From NCBI GenBank assembly GCA_050015455.1, contig JBEKBJ010000005.1, positions 41,822 through 105,821 on the forward strand: a DNA stretch of 64,000 nucleotides, read 5' to 3'. Each line of letters opens with the position of its first letter. Within the stretch, counting starts at the first letter, position 1. Position numbers and translations under genes: made by a program. The notes beneath the pieces are model-generated. The model was given only the letters and a program-made list of their open reading frames with translations, did not search any database and was not told where the DNA came from. Source of the stretch: JAGDMS01 sp050015455. GTDB taxonomy: Bacteria; Desulfobacterota; Binatia; HRBIN30. Shown here piece after piece: positions 34,591 through 43,756 of this stretch.

Positions 34591-34847
34591 CACCACCGCT
34601 CACTGTCCCAGTTGATGCCGAGCTGCGCCAGCTCCTGTGCTTCGCGGCGTTGCTCTTCACGCACCGACTCATCAGCAAAGAGGGCATCGAGCCGCCGGGT
34701 CACCTCGGCGTCTCGGCGCGCCCGCACGGCAAGCCGCAAGACGCGGCTGATGAATCGACTGCGTGACTCGCCCCGTTCGCGCGCGGCGCGATCGACTTCT
34801 TGCATGACGTCCTCGGGTACCGTAATCGCCGTCTTTCGATGCGCCAT
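34590..34847 (-). CDS. Ribbon-helix-helix antitoxin
   Basis: 85 residues from ATG 34847. The N-terminal AHRKTAITVPEDVMQEVDRA is a ribbon-helix-helix DNA-binding domain; the acidic C-terminus ending INWDSERW would cover the toxin. It should repress its own operon. An ATG at 34889 is also in frame with GGTGAGG just ahead; it would add a tail encoded by the 12-base operator-like repeats, so the start is uncertain. Confidence 0.85.
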   Translation of the reverse strand: MAHRKTAITVPEDVMQEVDRAARERGESRSRFISRVLRLAVRARRDAEVTRRLDALFADESVREEQRREAQELAQLGINWDSERW

Positions 34848-34880
34848 GGTATTCACCCCGGTATTCACTTTGGTATTCTC
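34848..34880 (-). promoter_or_regulatory. Three 12-base-spaced repeats, likely antitoxin operator
   Basis: GGTATTCAC, GGTATTCAC and GGTATTCTC start at 34848, 34860 and 34872 on the plus strand. They are separated by 3-base spacers and abut the antitoxin start codon. Ribbon-helix-helix dimers bind successive sites about 10-12 bases apart, so this is a plausible cooperative operator. Confidence 0.55.
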
Positions 34881-35017
34881 CCTGAGCATACCTCACCTGG
34901 ATCACGCCGGCAAGCGCCCATCGCAGGTTCGGTCCCGCTTGCCTGCGGAGCCGTTGATGCAGAAGCATGAAGTCGCAAGGACACCAGCCGCGGTTGCGGC
35001 AGCGATCGGCTACGGCC

Positions 35018-36904
35018 TTATCGCAGCTCCCGCAGCAGCTGGCGGACGGCGGCGTCGGTGGCGGGAGGCAGGCCGAGCTGTAGAGCGCGCTCGTAGGCGT
35101 TGCGGGCGCCGGCAGCATCACCCAGCATACTCAGAGTTTGTCCGAGACCGATGGGGATGTCCGGATCGAGTGGGCTGAGCTGCTGCGCTTGCTCGAAGAG
35201 CCGGCGCGCCCGCTCCGCCTGCTCGTGCCTCCAGGTTTGGTCGTGGGCGCCGTTCTCGTCTTTGGCATGCGTCAACCCGATAAGCGCAAGGTTGAAGAGC
35301 GTGTCAGCCGCGCCTGGATTGCTGCTGAGCGCGGCGCGGTAGTACTGTTCAGCTTCGTCGAGCTTCTTCTCCATCATCGCCAGGCTGCCGAGGTTGTTGT
35401 AGATGGTGAGCAGCCCCGCGGCGTCGTTGCGGCGCTGCAAGGCAAGCAAAAAGTACTCCTTCGCCTTCCCCGCGTCGCCGAGTTGTTGGTATGCGGTTGC
35501 CAGACTGCGCATGGGCAGCCCGTCGGTGAGGTTCTTTTCCGCTGTGTCTTGCCACAGGGTCAAATTGCTGCGCCACACGGCGTTGCGTCGTGCGGTGGCG
35601 GCGGCGCCAGCACACAACAGTACAACCACAACTGCCACGACTGCGACACGTGCCTCACGCGACATGAGTGCAAAGAACAGACGCGTCGCACCGTACGCCA
35701 ACAACAAAGAGTAGCCCACCGACGGCAGATAGAGATAGCGCTCTGCCACCGGCGCGAACGGAATCTTGAACACGATGACCAAAGACGGCGCGAGCGTGAA
35801 AGCGATCCATAGCAGCAGGAAGCTCACTGCCCGTTCCCCACGGCGCCAGGCGAGCACGCAAGCGACCGCGAGCGACAGCACACCCACGGTCGTGACCAGC
35901 AAGGCGAACGGGCCGGTAGGCAGATCCGAGATGTAGGCGCATTGTCGCACTGGCAAGACAAGCTTCGTGAGATAGTGCCCGAGGGCGCCGATGAATTGCA
36001 CCAGGGTATCCGTCCCAAGCGTGCTTTCCGGACCGAGGGCGCTGCCCAGCACAGCCTCCCGCGCACCCATGTATAGCGCCAACGCCACCGCAAACGGGAA
36101 GTACAACAGCAGCCGCGAGGGCGGGCCGGGAGCGACGCCGCGACGCCGGCGCTCCGCACGCGGTCCGGACCACGCAGCCCCCTGCCCTACCCGTCCCAAC
36201 ACAATGTCACTCAGCGGCGTAAGCACCAGCAAAGGCACGGCGGTCTCCTTCGCCAAGGTCGCAGCGAACACCAGCGCCGCAGCGATCGCCGCGCGCCGCC
36301 ACGCCGGTTGGTGTTGGGATAAGTAGACCAACACGCCGGCAACTGAGAAGCCACACGCCAGCACATCGGAACGCCCGGCACCCCACGCCACCGACTCGCT
36401 GTGAATCGGGTGCACCGCAAACAAGGCGGCGCCCAGGCCCGCGGTGGCAACCGCCATCGGCTGCGCGCGGAACAGCTCCATACCGAAACGGAACAGCAGA
36501 TATGTGGTGACCACATGGAAGACCACCACCGAAAAGTGGAACATGAACGGCCTTGCGCCGCCGATGGCGTGGTCAATTAGGTACGTGAGGATGGTGAGTG
36601 GCCGGTAATAGTCCGGGCTGAACTGCGGGATGTTACGCGGCAGGAAGATCAGGTCGCGAAGGCTCTGAAAGGCGAGCAGCTGCCGCGTGAGGATGATCGG
36701 GTCGTCCCACACCAGACCGTTCGCCAGTGCATTGAGGTACACTGCCGTGGCGAGCGCAGCCACGCCAGCGCCAACAAACCAGGGCTGGCGTAGCACGCCC
36801 CCCTGCCCTGCTGACGATGACGCTTGAATGGTGGTCTGATCGGCGCGGCGTTCCCTACGAGGCGGTCGATTTTCTCGCCGCCACGCCCTGCGCCGGTTTG
36901 ACAT
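35018..36904 (-). CDS. Polytopic membrane protein with C-terminal TPR domain (PMT/TMTC-like)
   Basis: 628 residues. A basic N-terminus leads to about ten or eleven membrane segments, with GLVWDDP in the first extracytoplasmic loop, the position of the catalytic acids in GT-C glycosyltransferases. Four or more TPR units follow from about residue 470. Such proteins are thought to transfer sugars from lipid carriers to exported proteins. ATG 36904 has GAGGGAA ahead and starts five bases after the recG stop. Substrate unknown. Confidence 0.75.
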   Translation of the reverse strand: MSNRRRAWRRENRPPRRERRADQTTIQASSSAGQGGVLRQPWFVGAGVAALATAVYLNALANGLVWDDPIILTRQLLAFQSLRDLIFLPRNIPQFSPDYYRPLTILTYLIDHAIGGARPFMFHFSVVVFHVVTTYLLFRFGMELFRAQPMAVATAGLGAALFAVHPIHSESVAWGAGRSDVLACGFSVAGVLVYLSQHQPAWRRAAIAAALVFAATLAKETAVPLLVLTPLSDIVLGRVGQGAAWSGPRAERRRRGVAPGPPSRLLLYFPFAVALALYMGAREAVLGSALGPESTLGTDTLVQFIGALGHYLTKLVLPVRQCAYISDLPTGPFALLVTTVGVLSLAVACVLAWRRGERAVSFLLLWIAFTLAPSLVIVFKIPFAPVAERYLYLPSVGYSLLLAYGATRLFFALMSREARVAVVAVVVVLLCAGAAATARRNAVWRSNLTLWQDTAEKNLTDGLPMRSLATAYQQLGDAGKAKEYFLLALQRRNDAAGLLTIYNNLGSLAMMEKKLDEAEQYYRAALSSNPGAADTLFNLALIGLTHAKDENGAHDQTWRHEQAERARRLFEQAQQLSPLDPDIPIGLGQTLSMLGDAAGARNAYERALQLGLPPATDAAVRQLLRELR

Positions 36905-36909
36905 TTCCC

Positions 36910-39336
36910 TCACCCGATCTCCGCCAATTCCAGCCTTCCTGCCCAACGGTGCGCCAACACCGTGCGCAGCGGCTTCGATTCCGGCCTTTCGAGCCGCGGG
37001 TCGTCGCGCAGCCAGCGCTCGGCCGCCTTGCGCGCTTCCTCGAGGATGTTGCGGTCGCGGATCAGGTTGGCGACGCGGAAATCCGGCAAACCCGACTGGC
37101 GCGTGCCCAACAACTCGCCCGGGCCGCGGATCTCCAGATCCACCTCGGCGATCTTGAACCCATCATTGGTGTGCGCCATTGCCTGCAGCCGTTGATGCGC
37201 GGCATCCCCACGGCGAAAGGGCGTGAGCAGGACGCACACGGCAGCATCGCCGCCACGGCCGACACGGCCGCGCAGCTGATGCAGCTGCGCCAGGCCGAAA
37301 TGGTCGGCGTGCTCGACGACCATGATGGTGGCGTTGGGAATATCGATACCTACCTCGATCACCGTCGTGCTGACCAGCAGCTGCAAATCGCCGGCCTTGA
37401 AGCGGCGCATGACGGCGTCCTTCTCACTCGCCTTCATCTTCCCGTGCACCAGGCCAACGCGATACCCGTGAAACACGGCACGCGCCAACTCGCGAGCCAT
37501 GGTGGTCGCGTCGCGCAGCTCGACCGCCTCCGAGCTTTCCACCAACGGATAGACCACATAACCTTGGCGGCCACGATCGAGCTCGCGCTTCATCAGGTCG
37601 TAGACGTCGGCGCGCTCGCCCTCGTGGCGCAGCAAGGTGCGGACCGGCTGGCGGCCGGGCGGCATCTCATCGAGCACGGAAATGTCGAGGTCGCCGTACA
37701 CCGCCATGGCAAGCGTACGCGGGATCGGGGTCGCGGTCATCAGCAGGATGTCGGGCGCGACCTCCTGCCCCCCGCCCAGCCGCCGCACCGCCGCACGCTG
37801 CAGGACGCCGAAGCGATGTTGCTCGTCGATCACGCCGAGACCGAGCGCCTTGAACGTAACTCCCTCTTGAATCAGCGCGTGTGTCCCGACCGCGAGCTGC
37901 ACCTCGCCAGCGCTGATACTCTCGTACATCTGCCGTCGCTTGGCGCGCGTCAGGTCACTGGTGAGCAGCACCGTCCGCACGCCGAGTTGCTCCGTGAACT
38001 TACCAATCGTGCTGAAATGCTGCTCCGCGAGCAGTTCGGTCGGCGCCATGAACGCGGCCTGATACCCGTTCTCGATCGCCACCAGCGCCGCGAATAGCGC
38101 CACGATGGTCTTGCCGCTACCGACGTCGCCCTGCAGCAGCCGGTGCATCGGATGCGGCGCGGCCATGTCCGCGCGGATCTCGCGCAACACCTGCTGCTGT
38201 GCTCCGGTGAGCCGAAACGGTAACAACTCTTGCAGACGCCCCGTCAACGTGCGGCGCTCCAGCAACGCCAATCCGTTCTCGACCTCGACCGAGCGCCGCC
38301 GCAAAGTCATACCGAGCTGCAGGAAGAACAGCTCGTCGAACACCAGCGAGCGGTGGCCCACCGAGCGGCCGGCGTTCAAGGCATCGACATCCGCTTCCCG
38401 CAACGGCTGATGAATCAGGCGCATCGCCTGCCGCAGATCGGTGACGCGCGCCGCCTGCACGACGGTATCCGGCAAGATACTAGGCAGACGTTCCGTCCAG
38501 TCCTGCACCCCCTGCTGTACCAACTTGCGTATCGCACCCACGCTCATGTTGGTAGGCTTGTTGTATACGGGCAGGATCCCCTGCCCTTCCAGGTCCGGAT
38601 CGAGCTCGATCTCCGGATGCACCATGCGTTTGGTGCCGCCGAGTCCGCCTTCGACCTTGCCGTGCAACAGGCAACGTTGCCCGACGCGATAGCGGTCGCA
38701 AAAATACGCTACCTGATGGTACCAGGTGAGCGCCAGCAGGCCGGTGTCGTCGCGCACCACGCCTTCGAGGATGCGCCGCCGCGCGCGGCCGACGTAGCGC
38801 TCTGCCAAATGCGTAATCTCACCGATGACGCTGGCCGCGTCCCCGAAATGCAGATCGCGGATTTTGCTTACGGCACGGCGGTCTTCGTATCGAAATGGAA
38901 GGTGATACAGGAGGTCTTCAACGCTGGCGATGCGGAATTTCCTCAGCTGCTCCGCGCGGCGCGGACCGACGCCGCGGACGAACTGCGCCGATTGCGACAA
39001 GGCGCGCAGATGTTCGACGGGATCACCGCCGGTGCGTCGGTACGCGGGGACGACTTCGGGGCTGCCGTGTTGCAGGCGCTCGACGAGCATACGGCAGCGA
39101 GACAGGTGTCCGGCCTTCTGTTCCGGAGTCGCACCCTCGTATGCAGTGAGCTCGCGGCAGAGCGATTCCAAATCCTGCCGCATACGCGCATTGGGGAGGC
39201 TGTCGAGCAGCGTCTGTCCGCGCGCGGCCAACGCCTGACACGGCAACCGTGTCCGCGCCGCGGCCTCGGGTGGTGCCTGGGCGAGGAAGTTGAGCGGCGA
39301 CGCGACCGCGTTGAGGAAGTCGTCCAGTCCGTTCAT
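36910..39336 (-). CDS. recG: ATP-dependent DNA helicase RecG
   Basis: 808 residues. The wedge domain with the QLRKFRIASVEDLLYHLPFRYEDRR stretch is followed by superfamily 2 motifs GDVGSGKT, DEQHRFG, TATPIPRTL and QLRGRVGRG. An extra N-terminal helical domain of about 120 residues precedes the wedge, as in other long RecG proteins. It reverses stalled forks and processes branched DNA. The ATG at 39336 gives MNGLDDFLNAV. Confidence 0.95.
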   Translation of the reverse strand: MNGLDDFLNAVASPLNFLAQAPPEAAARTRLPCQALAARGQTLLDSLPNARMRQDLESLCRELTAYEGATPEQKAGHLSRCRMLVERLQHGSPEVVPAYRRTGGDPVEHLRALSQSAQFVRGVGPRRAEQLRKFRIASVEDLLYHLPFRYEDRRAVSKIRDLHFGDAASVIGEITHLAERYVGRARRRILEGVVRDDTGLLALTWYHQVAYFCDRYRVGQRCLLHGKVEGGLGGTKRMVHPEIELDPDLEGQGILPVYNKPTNMSVGAIRKLVQQGVQDWTERLPSILPDTVVQAARVTDLRQAMRLIHQPLREADVDALNAGRSVGHRSLVFDELFFLQLGMTLRRRSVEVENGLALLERRTLTGRLQELLPFRLTGAQQQVLREIRADMAAPHPMHRLLQGDVGSGKTIVALFAALVAIENGYQAAFMAPTELLAEQHFSTIGKFTEQLGVRTVLLTSDLTRAKRRQMYESISAGEVQLAVGTHALIQEGVTFKALGLGVIDEQHRFGVLQRAAVRRLGGGQEVAPDILLMTATPIPRTLAMAVYGDLDISVLDEMPPGRQPVRTLLRHEGERADVYDLMKRELDRGRQGYVVYPLVESSEAVELRDATTMARELARAVFHGYRVGLVHGKMKASEKDAVMRRFKAGDLQLLVSTTVIEVGIDIPNATIMVVEHADHFGLAQLHQLRGRVGRGGDAAVCVLLTPFRRGDAAHQRLQAMAHTNDGFKIAEVDLEIRGPGELLGTRQSGLPDFRVANLIRDRNILEEARKAAERWLRDDPRLERPESKPLRTVLAHRWAGRLELAEIG

Positions 39337-39440
39337 CGCCCTGCGCGGCTCGCAGCCCGGCTTCGCGTCATTGAAACCCTCTACCGCACGAGAGTGGCCA
39401 CAAACGCACCAGAAGCGCAATGGCCGTGGTGCTCCTGACC

Positions 39441-40016
39441 TCACGGCGTCGGAGTTACGGGGATCGGGGTGGCGCTCGTAAGGGCGATGCTGGCAATGAC
39501 CGAGTCGAGGATTTGCTCGTACACTGGGATCTGCGGGTCATCCGCAGTAAACTTAAGAATTAGCCTGAAGACTTTTCCGCCTCTGTGGATCACCGTGTCG
39601 ACAAACCGAGTATTGAAGGCATCGAAAACCGAGGTGGCCCTGGCCGGTTGTCCACTGGAAGGGCTTGTGCGGGAGATCACCCGATGATTGTGATTGTTGA
39701 TGTCCAGAGCCCTGTAGTCATCAATGCCTTGTGGAAAGCCAGGGTTGTCATAGGGCGGATATGAGTCAACTAGGATCTCGGCACCCCCCGAGGGTACAAA
39801 CGCCCAGGAAGGCAGCTGCTCCGGCGGAAAGCTTCGCAGTATGACCATCTCGTCGTCGCTAAGGTTGGCGGTCCAGGTGTCTGGATAGGTCAGGCTGTAG
39901 CCGCGAGCCGGGTTGGTGAACTGCGCGGCGTACACCCCCGCCGGTCTCAGTGCGCAAAGCAGCACCCCGAGCCCAAGGCTCAATATGAACAGGCGTTCCC
40001 TCAATCGCTTTTGCAT
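39441..40016 (-). CDS. Secreted protein, PsbP/Mog1-like fold possible
   Basis: 191 residues with a signal peptide (about 1-31, ending VYAAQ). The mature part begins with FTNPARGYSLTYPDTW, the opening typical of PsbP/DUF1795-type small periplasmic or lipid-facing proteins, and ends with a Thr/Pro tail. GGAGG lies six bases ahead of the ATG. Function unknown. Confidence 0.7.
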   Translation of the reverse strand: MQKRLRERLFILSLGLGVLLCALRPAGVYAAQFTNPARGYSLTYPDTWTANLSDDEMVILRSFPPEQLPSWAFVPSGGAEILVDSYPPYDNPGFPQGIDDYRALDINNHNHRVISRTSPSSGQPARATSVFDAFNTRFVDTVIHRGGKVFRLILKFTADDPQIPVYEQILDSVIASIALTSATPIPVTPTP

Positions 40017-40354
40017 CAGCAGCCTCCGGCAGATTTCGGGCCCCGTGTCACCCGCAAAATGACCACATCCATGTCCCCGGAATGCGCCCGGCGCTGCTCA
40101 CATGTGGATCGATCACTGAACAGGACAGCCATGCAGTGCCTATTATCGTCGGACGGGCACTGTACCCCGCTCACAGACCCCCCGGATCCGGAGCCCTCTC
40201 GGATCGGCGGCCAGGGCGACACCACTGCGCCTCCATCCTTGTACCCTCACCCTGCCCTCTCCCTCGCTGAAGAAACGCGCGGGCGAGGGTGGGAATAGCG
40301 AATAGTCACAGCGCCGGATCTTCACGCGACGCAAAGGGTCTCGAACTCGGTAGT
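40017..40354. repeat. Intergenic region with CCCTCACCC-type hairpin
   Basis: A 338-base gap. At about 40247-40295, CCCTCACCCTGCCCTCTCCC then TCG faces GCGGGCGAGGGTGGG, forming a stem with an AT-richer loop. This lies after the carB stop and may act as a terminator for the pyr operon. The rest of the gap shows no gene. Confidence 0.5.
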
Positions 40355-43300
40355 TCACCGCACCGCCGCGGTGGGCTCACAAGGGGATGTATCTTCTCTC
40401 TCGTGGTGATGATATAGCTGCAACGGACGGACGGTTAGCGCCTCGCGCTGTAGCAACTCGACACCCTCGGCTGCCGCCTCGGCTCCCGCCACGGTGGTGA
40501 AGTACGGCACGTGGCACTCGAGCGCGCTGCGACGGATGGAGAACGAATCGAGCTGTGGGCCGAAGCCTTTGGGGGTGTTGATCACCATGGCGATCGCCCC
40601 GCGCTCGATGGCATCGACTACGTGCGGGCTGCCCTCGATGACCTTGTTGATGGTTTCGACGCTCAAGCCGTGCTCGCGCAGATACGCCGCCGTTCCCCTG
40701 GTCGCCACCAGTCGAAAGCCCGCGCGCGCCAGCCGCGCCGCTGTCTCCAGCACCGGCGCCTTGTCCTCGTTGCGCACGCTCAGGAACACCGCCCCACCTA
40801 GCGGCAGCACCGTCCCCGCAGCAATCTGCGCCTTGGCGAAGGCGGCGCCGAAGGACGGACCGATACCCATCACCTCGCCCGTCGACTTCATCTCCGGCCC
40901 CAGCAGCGTATCCACTCCAGGGAACTTCGAGAACGGGAACACCGCCTCCTTCACCGACATGTGCTGCGGCAGGATCTCTTCCACCAACCCCAGTTCCTCT
41001 AGAGTGCGCCCTACCATCACGCGTGCCGCCACTTTCGCCAGCGGCACGCCGATGGCCTTGCTGACAAACGGCACCGTACGCGAGGCGCGCGGGTTGACCT
41101 CGAGAATGTAGATGTCGCCGTTCTTCACCGCGAACTGCACGTTCATGAGCCCGATCACTCGCAGTTCCAGCGCCAGCGCCTTCACCTGGCGCCGGACCTC
41201 ATCGAGCACGTCCGCCCGAATGGATTTGGTGGGCAGCGAGCAGGCGCTGTCGCCGGAGTGTACGCCCGCGTGCTCGATGTGCTCCATGATGCCGCCGATT
41301 ACCACGCGCCTTCCGTCACAGACGGCGTCGACGTCCAACTCGATGGCATCATCGATGAATTTGTCGATGAGGATGGTGCGTTCGGGCGCGGCCTCCAGCG
41401 CGCGCTCCATGTAGCGACGCAGGTCATCCTGGGCGTAGACGATCTCCATGGCGCGCCCGCCGAGCACGTATGAGGGGCGCACCAGGACCGGGTAACCGAG
41501 ACGGTCGGCGACGAGCACGGCTTCGTTGGCGCTGCGCGCGATCCCGTTCGGGGGCTGTCGGAAGCCGAGCTTGGAGAGCAGGGCGGCGAAGCGCTCGCGA
41601 TCTTCGGCGCGGTCGATGGCGTCGGGGGTGGTGCCGAGGATGGGTACCCCCGCCTGCTCCAGCGGCACCGCCAGCTTCAGCGGCGTCTGCCCGCCGAACT
41701 GCACGATCACGCCTTCCGGCTTCTCGGTCTCGACGATGCTCAGCACGTCCTCCAGCGTCAGCGGTTCGAAGTAGAGCTTGTCGGAGGTGTCGTAATCCGT
41801 GCTCACCGTCTCCGGGTTGCAGTTGACCATGATGGTCTCGAAGCCATCTTCTTTGAGGGCGAAGGCGGCGTGCACGCAGCAGTAGTCGAACTCGATCCCC
41901 TGGCCGATACGGTTCGGGCCGCCGCCGAGGATCATGACTTTACGCCGCGCCGTTACGCCCGACTCGTCCTGCTCTTCGTAGGTCGAGTACAGGTAGGGGG
42001 TGAAGGCGGGAAACTCGGCGCCGCAGGTGTCGACCATCTTGTACACCGGGCGGATGCCGGCTGCGTGGCGGGCCTCGCGAATCTGCGCTTCCGTTCGGCC
42101 CGTGAGCTGCGCCAGGCGGATATCCGAGAATCCCATCTGCTTTGCCGCGCGCAGCGTCTCCGGCGGAACGAGCGCAGTTTGCCAGGCTTCGGCAGCCTCG
42201 GCACGGATCACGCCTTCGAAGTCAACGATCTGCTTGACGTTGTCAAGGAACCACCGGTCGATCTTGGTCAGTTCGTACAGCTGTTCCGTGCTGAAGCCTT
42301 CGCGGTACGCCTCGGCGATGTACCACAAACGTCGCGCGTTGGGGACGCGCAGCTTCGCTTCCAGTGCGGCACCGCCAGCAGCCTGTGGGCCGCGGCCTTT
42401 GTCGTCGAAGCCGTACGAATCGATTTCGAGCGAGCGAATCGCTTTGTGCAGCGATTCCTTGAAGGTGCGGCCGATGGCCATCACCTCGCCGACCGACTTC
42501 ATCTGCGGTCCAAGCACGTCGGTGGCTTCCCGGAACTTCTCGAACGTGAAGCGGGGAATCTTGGTCACCACGTAATCGATGGTCGGCTCGAAACAGGCAG
42601 GAGTCTCGCGTGTGATATCGTTGGGGATCTCGTCGAGGGTGTAGCCGATGGCCAGTTTGGCAGCGATCTTGGCGATCGGGAAACCGGTCGCCTTGCTTGC
42701 CAGCGCCGAGCTGCGGGAGACGCGCGGGTTCATTTCGATCACCACCAGGCGGCCTGTGTTGGGGTGCACGGCGAACTGGATGTTCGATCCTCCCGTGTCG
42801 ACGCCGATCTCGCGGATGATTGCCACCGCCGCGTCGCGCATGATCTGGTACTCTTTGTCGGTGAGCGTTTGCGCCGGCGCGATGGTGATGCTGTCGCCCG
42901 TGTGCACGCCCATGGGATCGAAGTTCTCGATCGAGCACACGATGACGACGTTGTCCTTGCCGTCGCGCATCACTTCCAGTTCGAACTCTTTCCAGCCGGC
43001 GATCGATTCTTCGATCAGCACCTCGTGCGTCGGCGAGGCGTCCATGCCATGGCGGACGTAGTCTTCGAACTCCTCGGGCGTCGCCGCGATGCTGCCGCCG
43101 GTACCGCCCAGGGTGCGCGACGGCCGAATGATCACCGGCAGGCCGAGCCGCGCCAGGATCGCCTGCGCCTCATCCAGGTTGCGCGCGTAGCCGCTACGCG
43201 GCAGGTCGAGACCGATCCGTTCCATGGCGGCCTTGAACAGGTCGCGATCCTCGGCCTTCTTGATGGCAGCGAGCTTGGCGCCGATCAGCTCTACGCCGTG

Positions 43301-43630
43301 GCGGTCGAGGATGCCGCGCTCCGCCAGTTCGATCGCGGTGTTGAGCCCGGTCTGGCCGCCGATGGTCGGCAACAGCGCGTGCGGCCGTTCCGCCTCGATG
43401 ATGCGCTCGAGCATGTCGGCGGTGATCGGCTCGATATAGGTGCGATCGGCGAGGCCCGGGTCGGTCATGATGGTGGCCGGGTTCGAGTTGATCAGGATCA
43501 CCCGAAAGCCTTCCTCCTTGAGGGCTTTGCACGCCTGCGTACCGGAGTAATCGAACTCGCACGCCTGGCCGATGATAATCGGACCGGAGCCGATGAGGAG
43601 GATGCTTTCGATGTCAGTGCGCTTGGGCAT
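40355..43630 (-). CDS. carB: Carbamoyl-phosphate synthase large subunit
   Basis: 1091 residues, the normal length. Two homologous ATP-grasp halves begin at the N-terminus (IGSGPIIIGQACEFDYSG) and at about residue 560 (ILGGGPNRIGQGIEFDYCCVHA). The C-terminal allosteric domain holds the VATRGTAAYLREHGL stretch. It joins bicarbonate, ammonia and ATP into carbamoyl phosphate. It is the last gene of the pyr operon and is separated from carA by a repeat. Confidence 0.98.
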   Translation of the reverse strand: MPKRTDIESILLIGSGPIIIGQACEFDYSGTQACKALKEEGFRVILINSNPATIMTDPGLADRTYIEPITADMLERIIEAERPHALLPTIGGQTGLNTAIELAERGILDRHGVELIGAKLAAIKKAEDRDLFKAAMERIGLDLPRSGYARNLDEAQAILARLGLPVIIRPSRTLGGTGGSIAATPEEFEDYVRHGMDASPTHEVLIEESIAGWKEFELEVMRDGKDNVVIVCSIENFDPMGVHTGDSITIAPAQTLTDKEYQIMRDAAVAIIREIGVDTGGSNIQFAVHPNTGRLVVIEMNPRVSRSSALASKATGFPIAKIAAKLAIGYTLDEIPNDITRETPACFEPTIDYVVTKIPRFTFEKFREATDVLGPQMKSVGEVMAIGRTFKESLHKAIRSLEIDSYGFDDKGRGPQAAGGAALEAKLRVPNARRLWYIAEAYREGFSTEQLYELTKIDRWFLDNVKQIVDFEGVIRAEAAEAWQTALVPPETLRAAKQMGFSDIRLAQLTGRTEAQIREARHAAGIRPVYKMVDTCGAEFPAFTPYLYSTYEEQDESGVTARRKVMILGGGPNRIGQGIEFDYCCVHAAFALKEDGFETIMVNCNPETVSTDYDTSDKLYFEPLTLEDVLSIVETEKPEGVIVQFGGQTPLKLAVPLEQAGVPILGTTPDAIDRAEDRERFAALLSKLGFRQPPNGIARSANEAVLVADRLGYPVLVRPSYVLGGRAMEIVYAQDDLRRYMERALEAAPERTILIDKFIDDAIELDVDAVCDGRRVVIGGIMEHIEHAGVHSGDSACSLPTKSIRADVLDEVRRQVKALALELRVIGLMNVQFAVKNGDIYILEVNPRASRTVPFVSKAIGVPLAKVAARVMVGRTLEELGLVEEILPQHMSVKEAVFPFSKFPGVDTLLGPEMKSTGEVMGIGPSFGAAFAKAQIAAGTVLPLGGAVFLSVRNEDKAPVLETAARLARAGFRLVATRGTAAYLREHGLSVETINKVIEGSPHVVDAIERGAIAMVINTPKGFGPQLDSFSIRRSALECHVPYFTTVAGAEAAAEGVELLQREALTVRPLQLYHHHEREDTSPCEPTAAVR

Positions 43631-43639
43631 TGGTGCCTT

Positions 43640-43737
43640 GTGGTCCCCTCGCCCTCTGAAAGAGAGTCAGGGTGAGGGCAGCGTGCGCGCGCCGGCGGTC
43701 CTCACCCCTGCCCTCTCCCAAGGGGAGAGGGAGAAAA
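43640..43737. repeat. CCTCTCCC-type palindromes inside the pyr operon
   Basis: Between carA and carB, CCTCGCCCTCTGAAAGAGAG then TCAGGGTGAGGGC (43647 on) and CCTCACCCCTGCCCTCTCCC then AAGGGGAGAGGGAG (43700 on) form two neighbouring hairpins on either strand. The same family occurs at 2.8-3.0, 11.1, 14.2, 17.5, 33.0 and 40.2 kb. Confidence 0.7.
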
Positions 43738-43756
43738 ACGACCCCGTGCTTCACCT

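Noticed and set aside
36817..38097. A 426-codon plus-strand frame opposite recG and the TPR membrane protein
   Set aside because: Both genes on the minus strand have full family motifs; this one has none.
40487..41111. Open plus-strand frame starting near 40494
   Set aside because: Opposite to the carB allosteric domain; no independent evidence of coding.
41870..43675. A 601-codon open frame on the plus strand opposite carB
   Set aside because: carB is complete and highly conserved on the other strand. The opposite frame has no recognisable domain, is unusually rich in Arg, Asp and His, and arises from the GC-rich codon use of carB.
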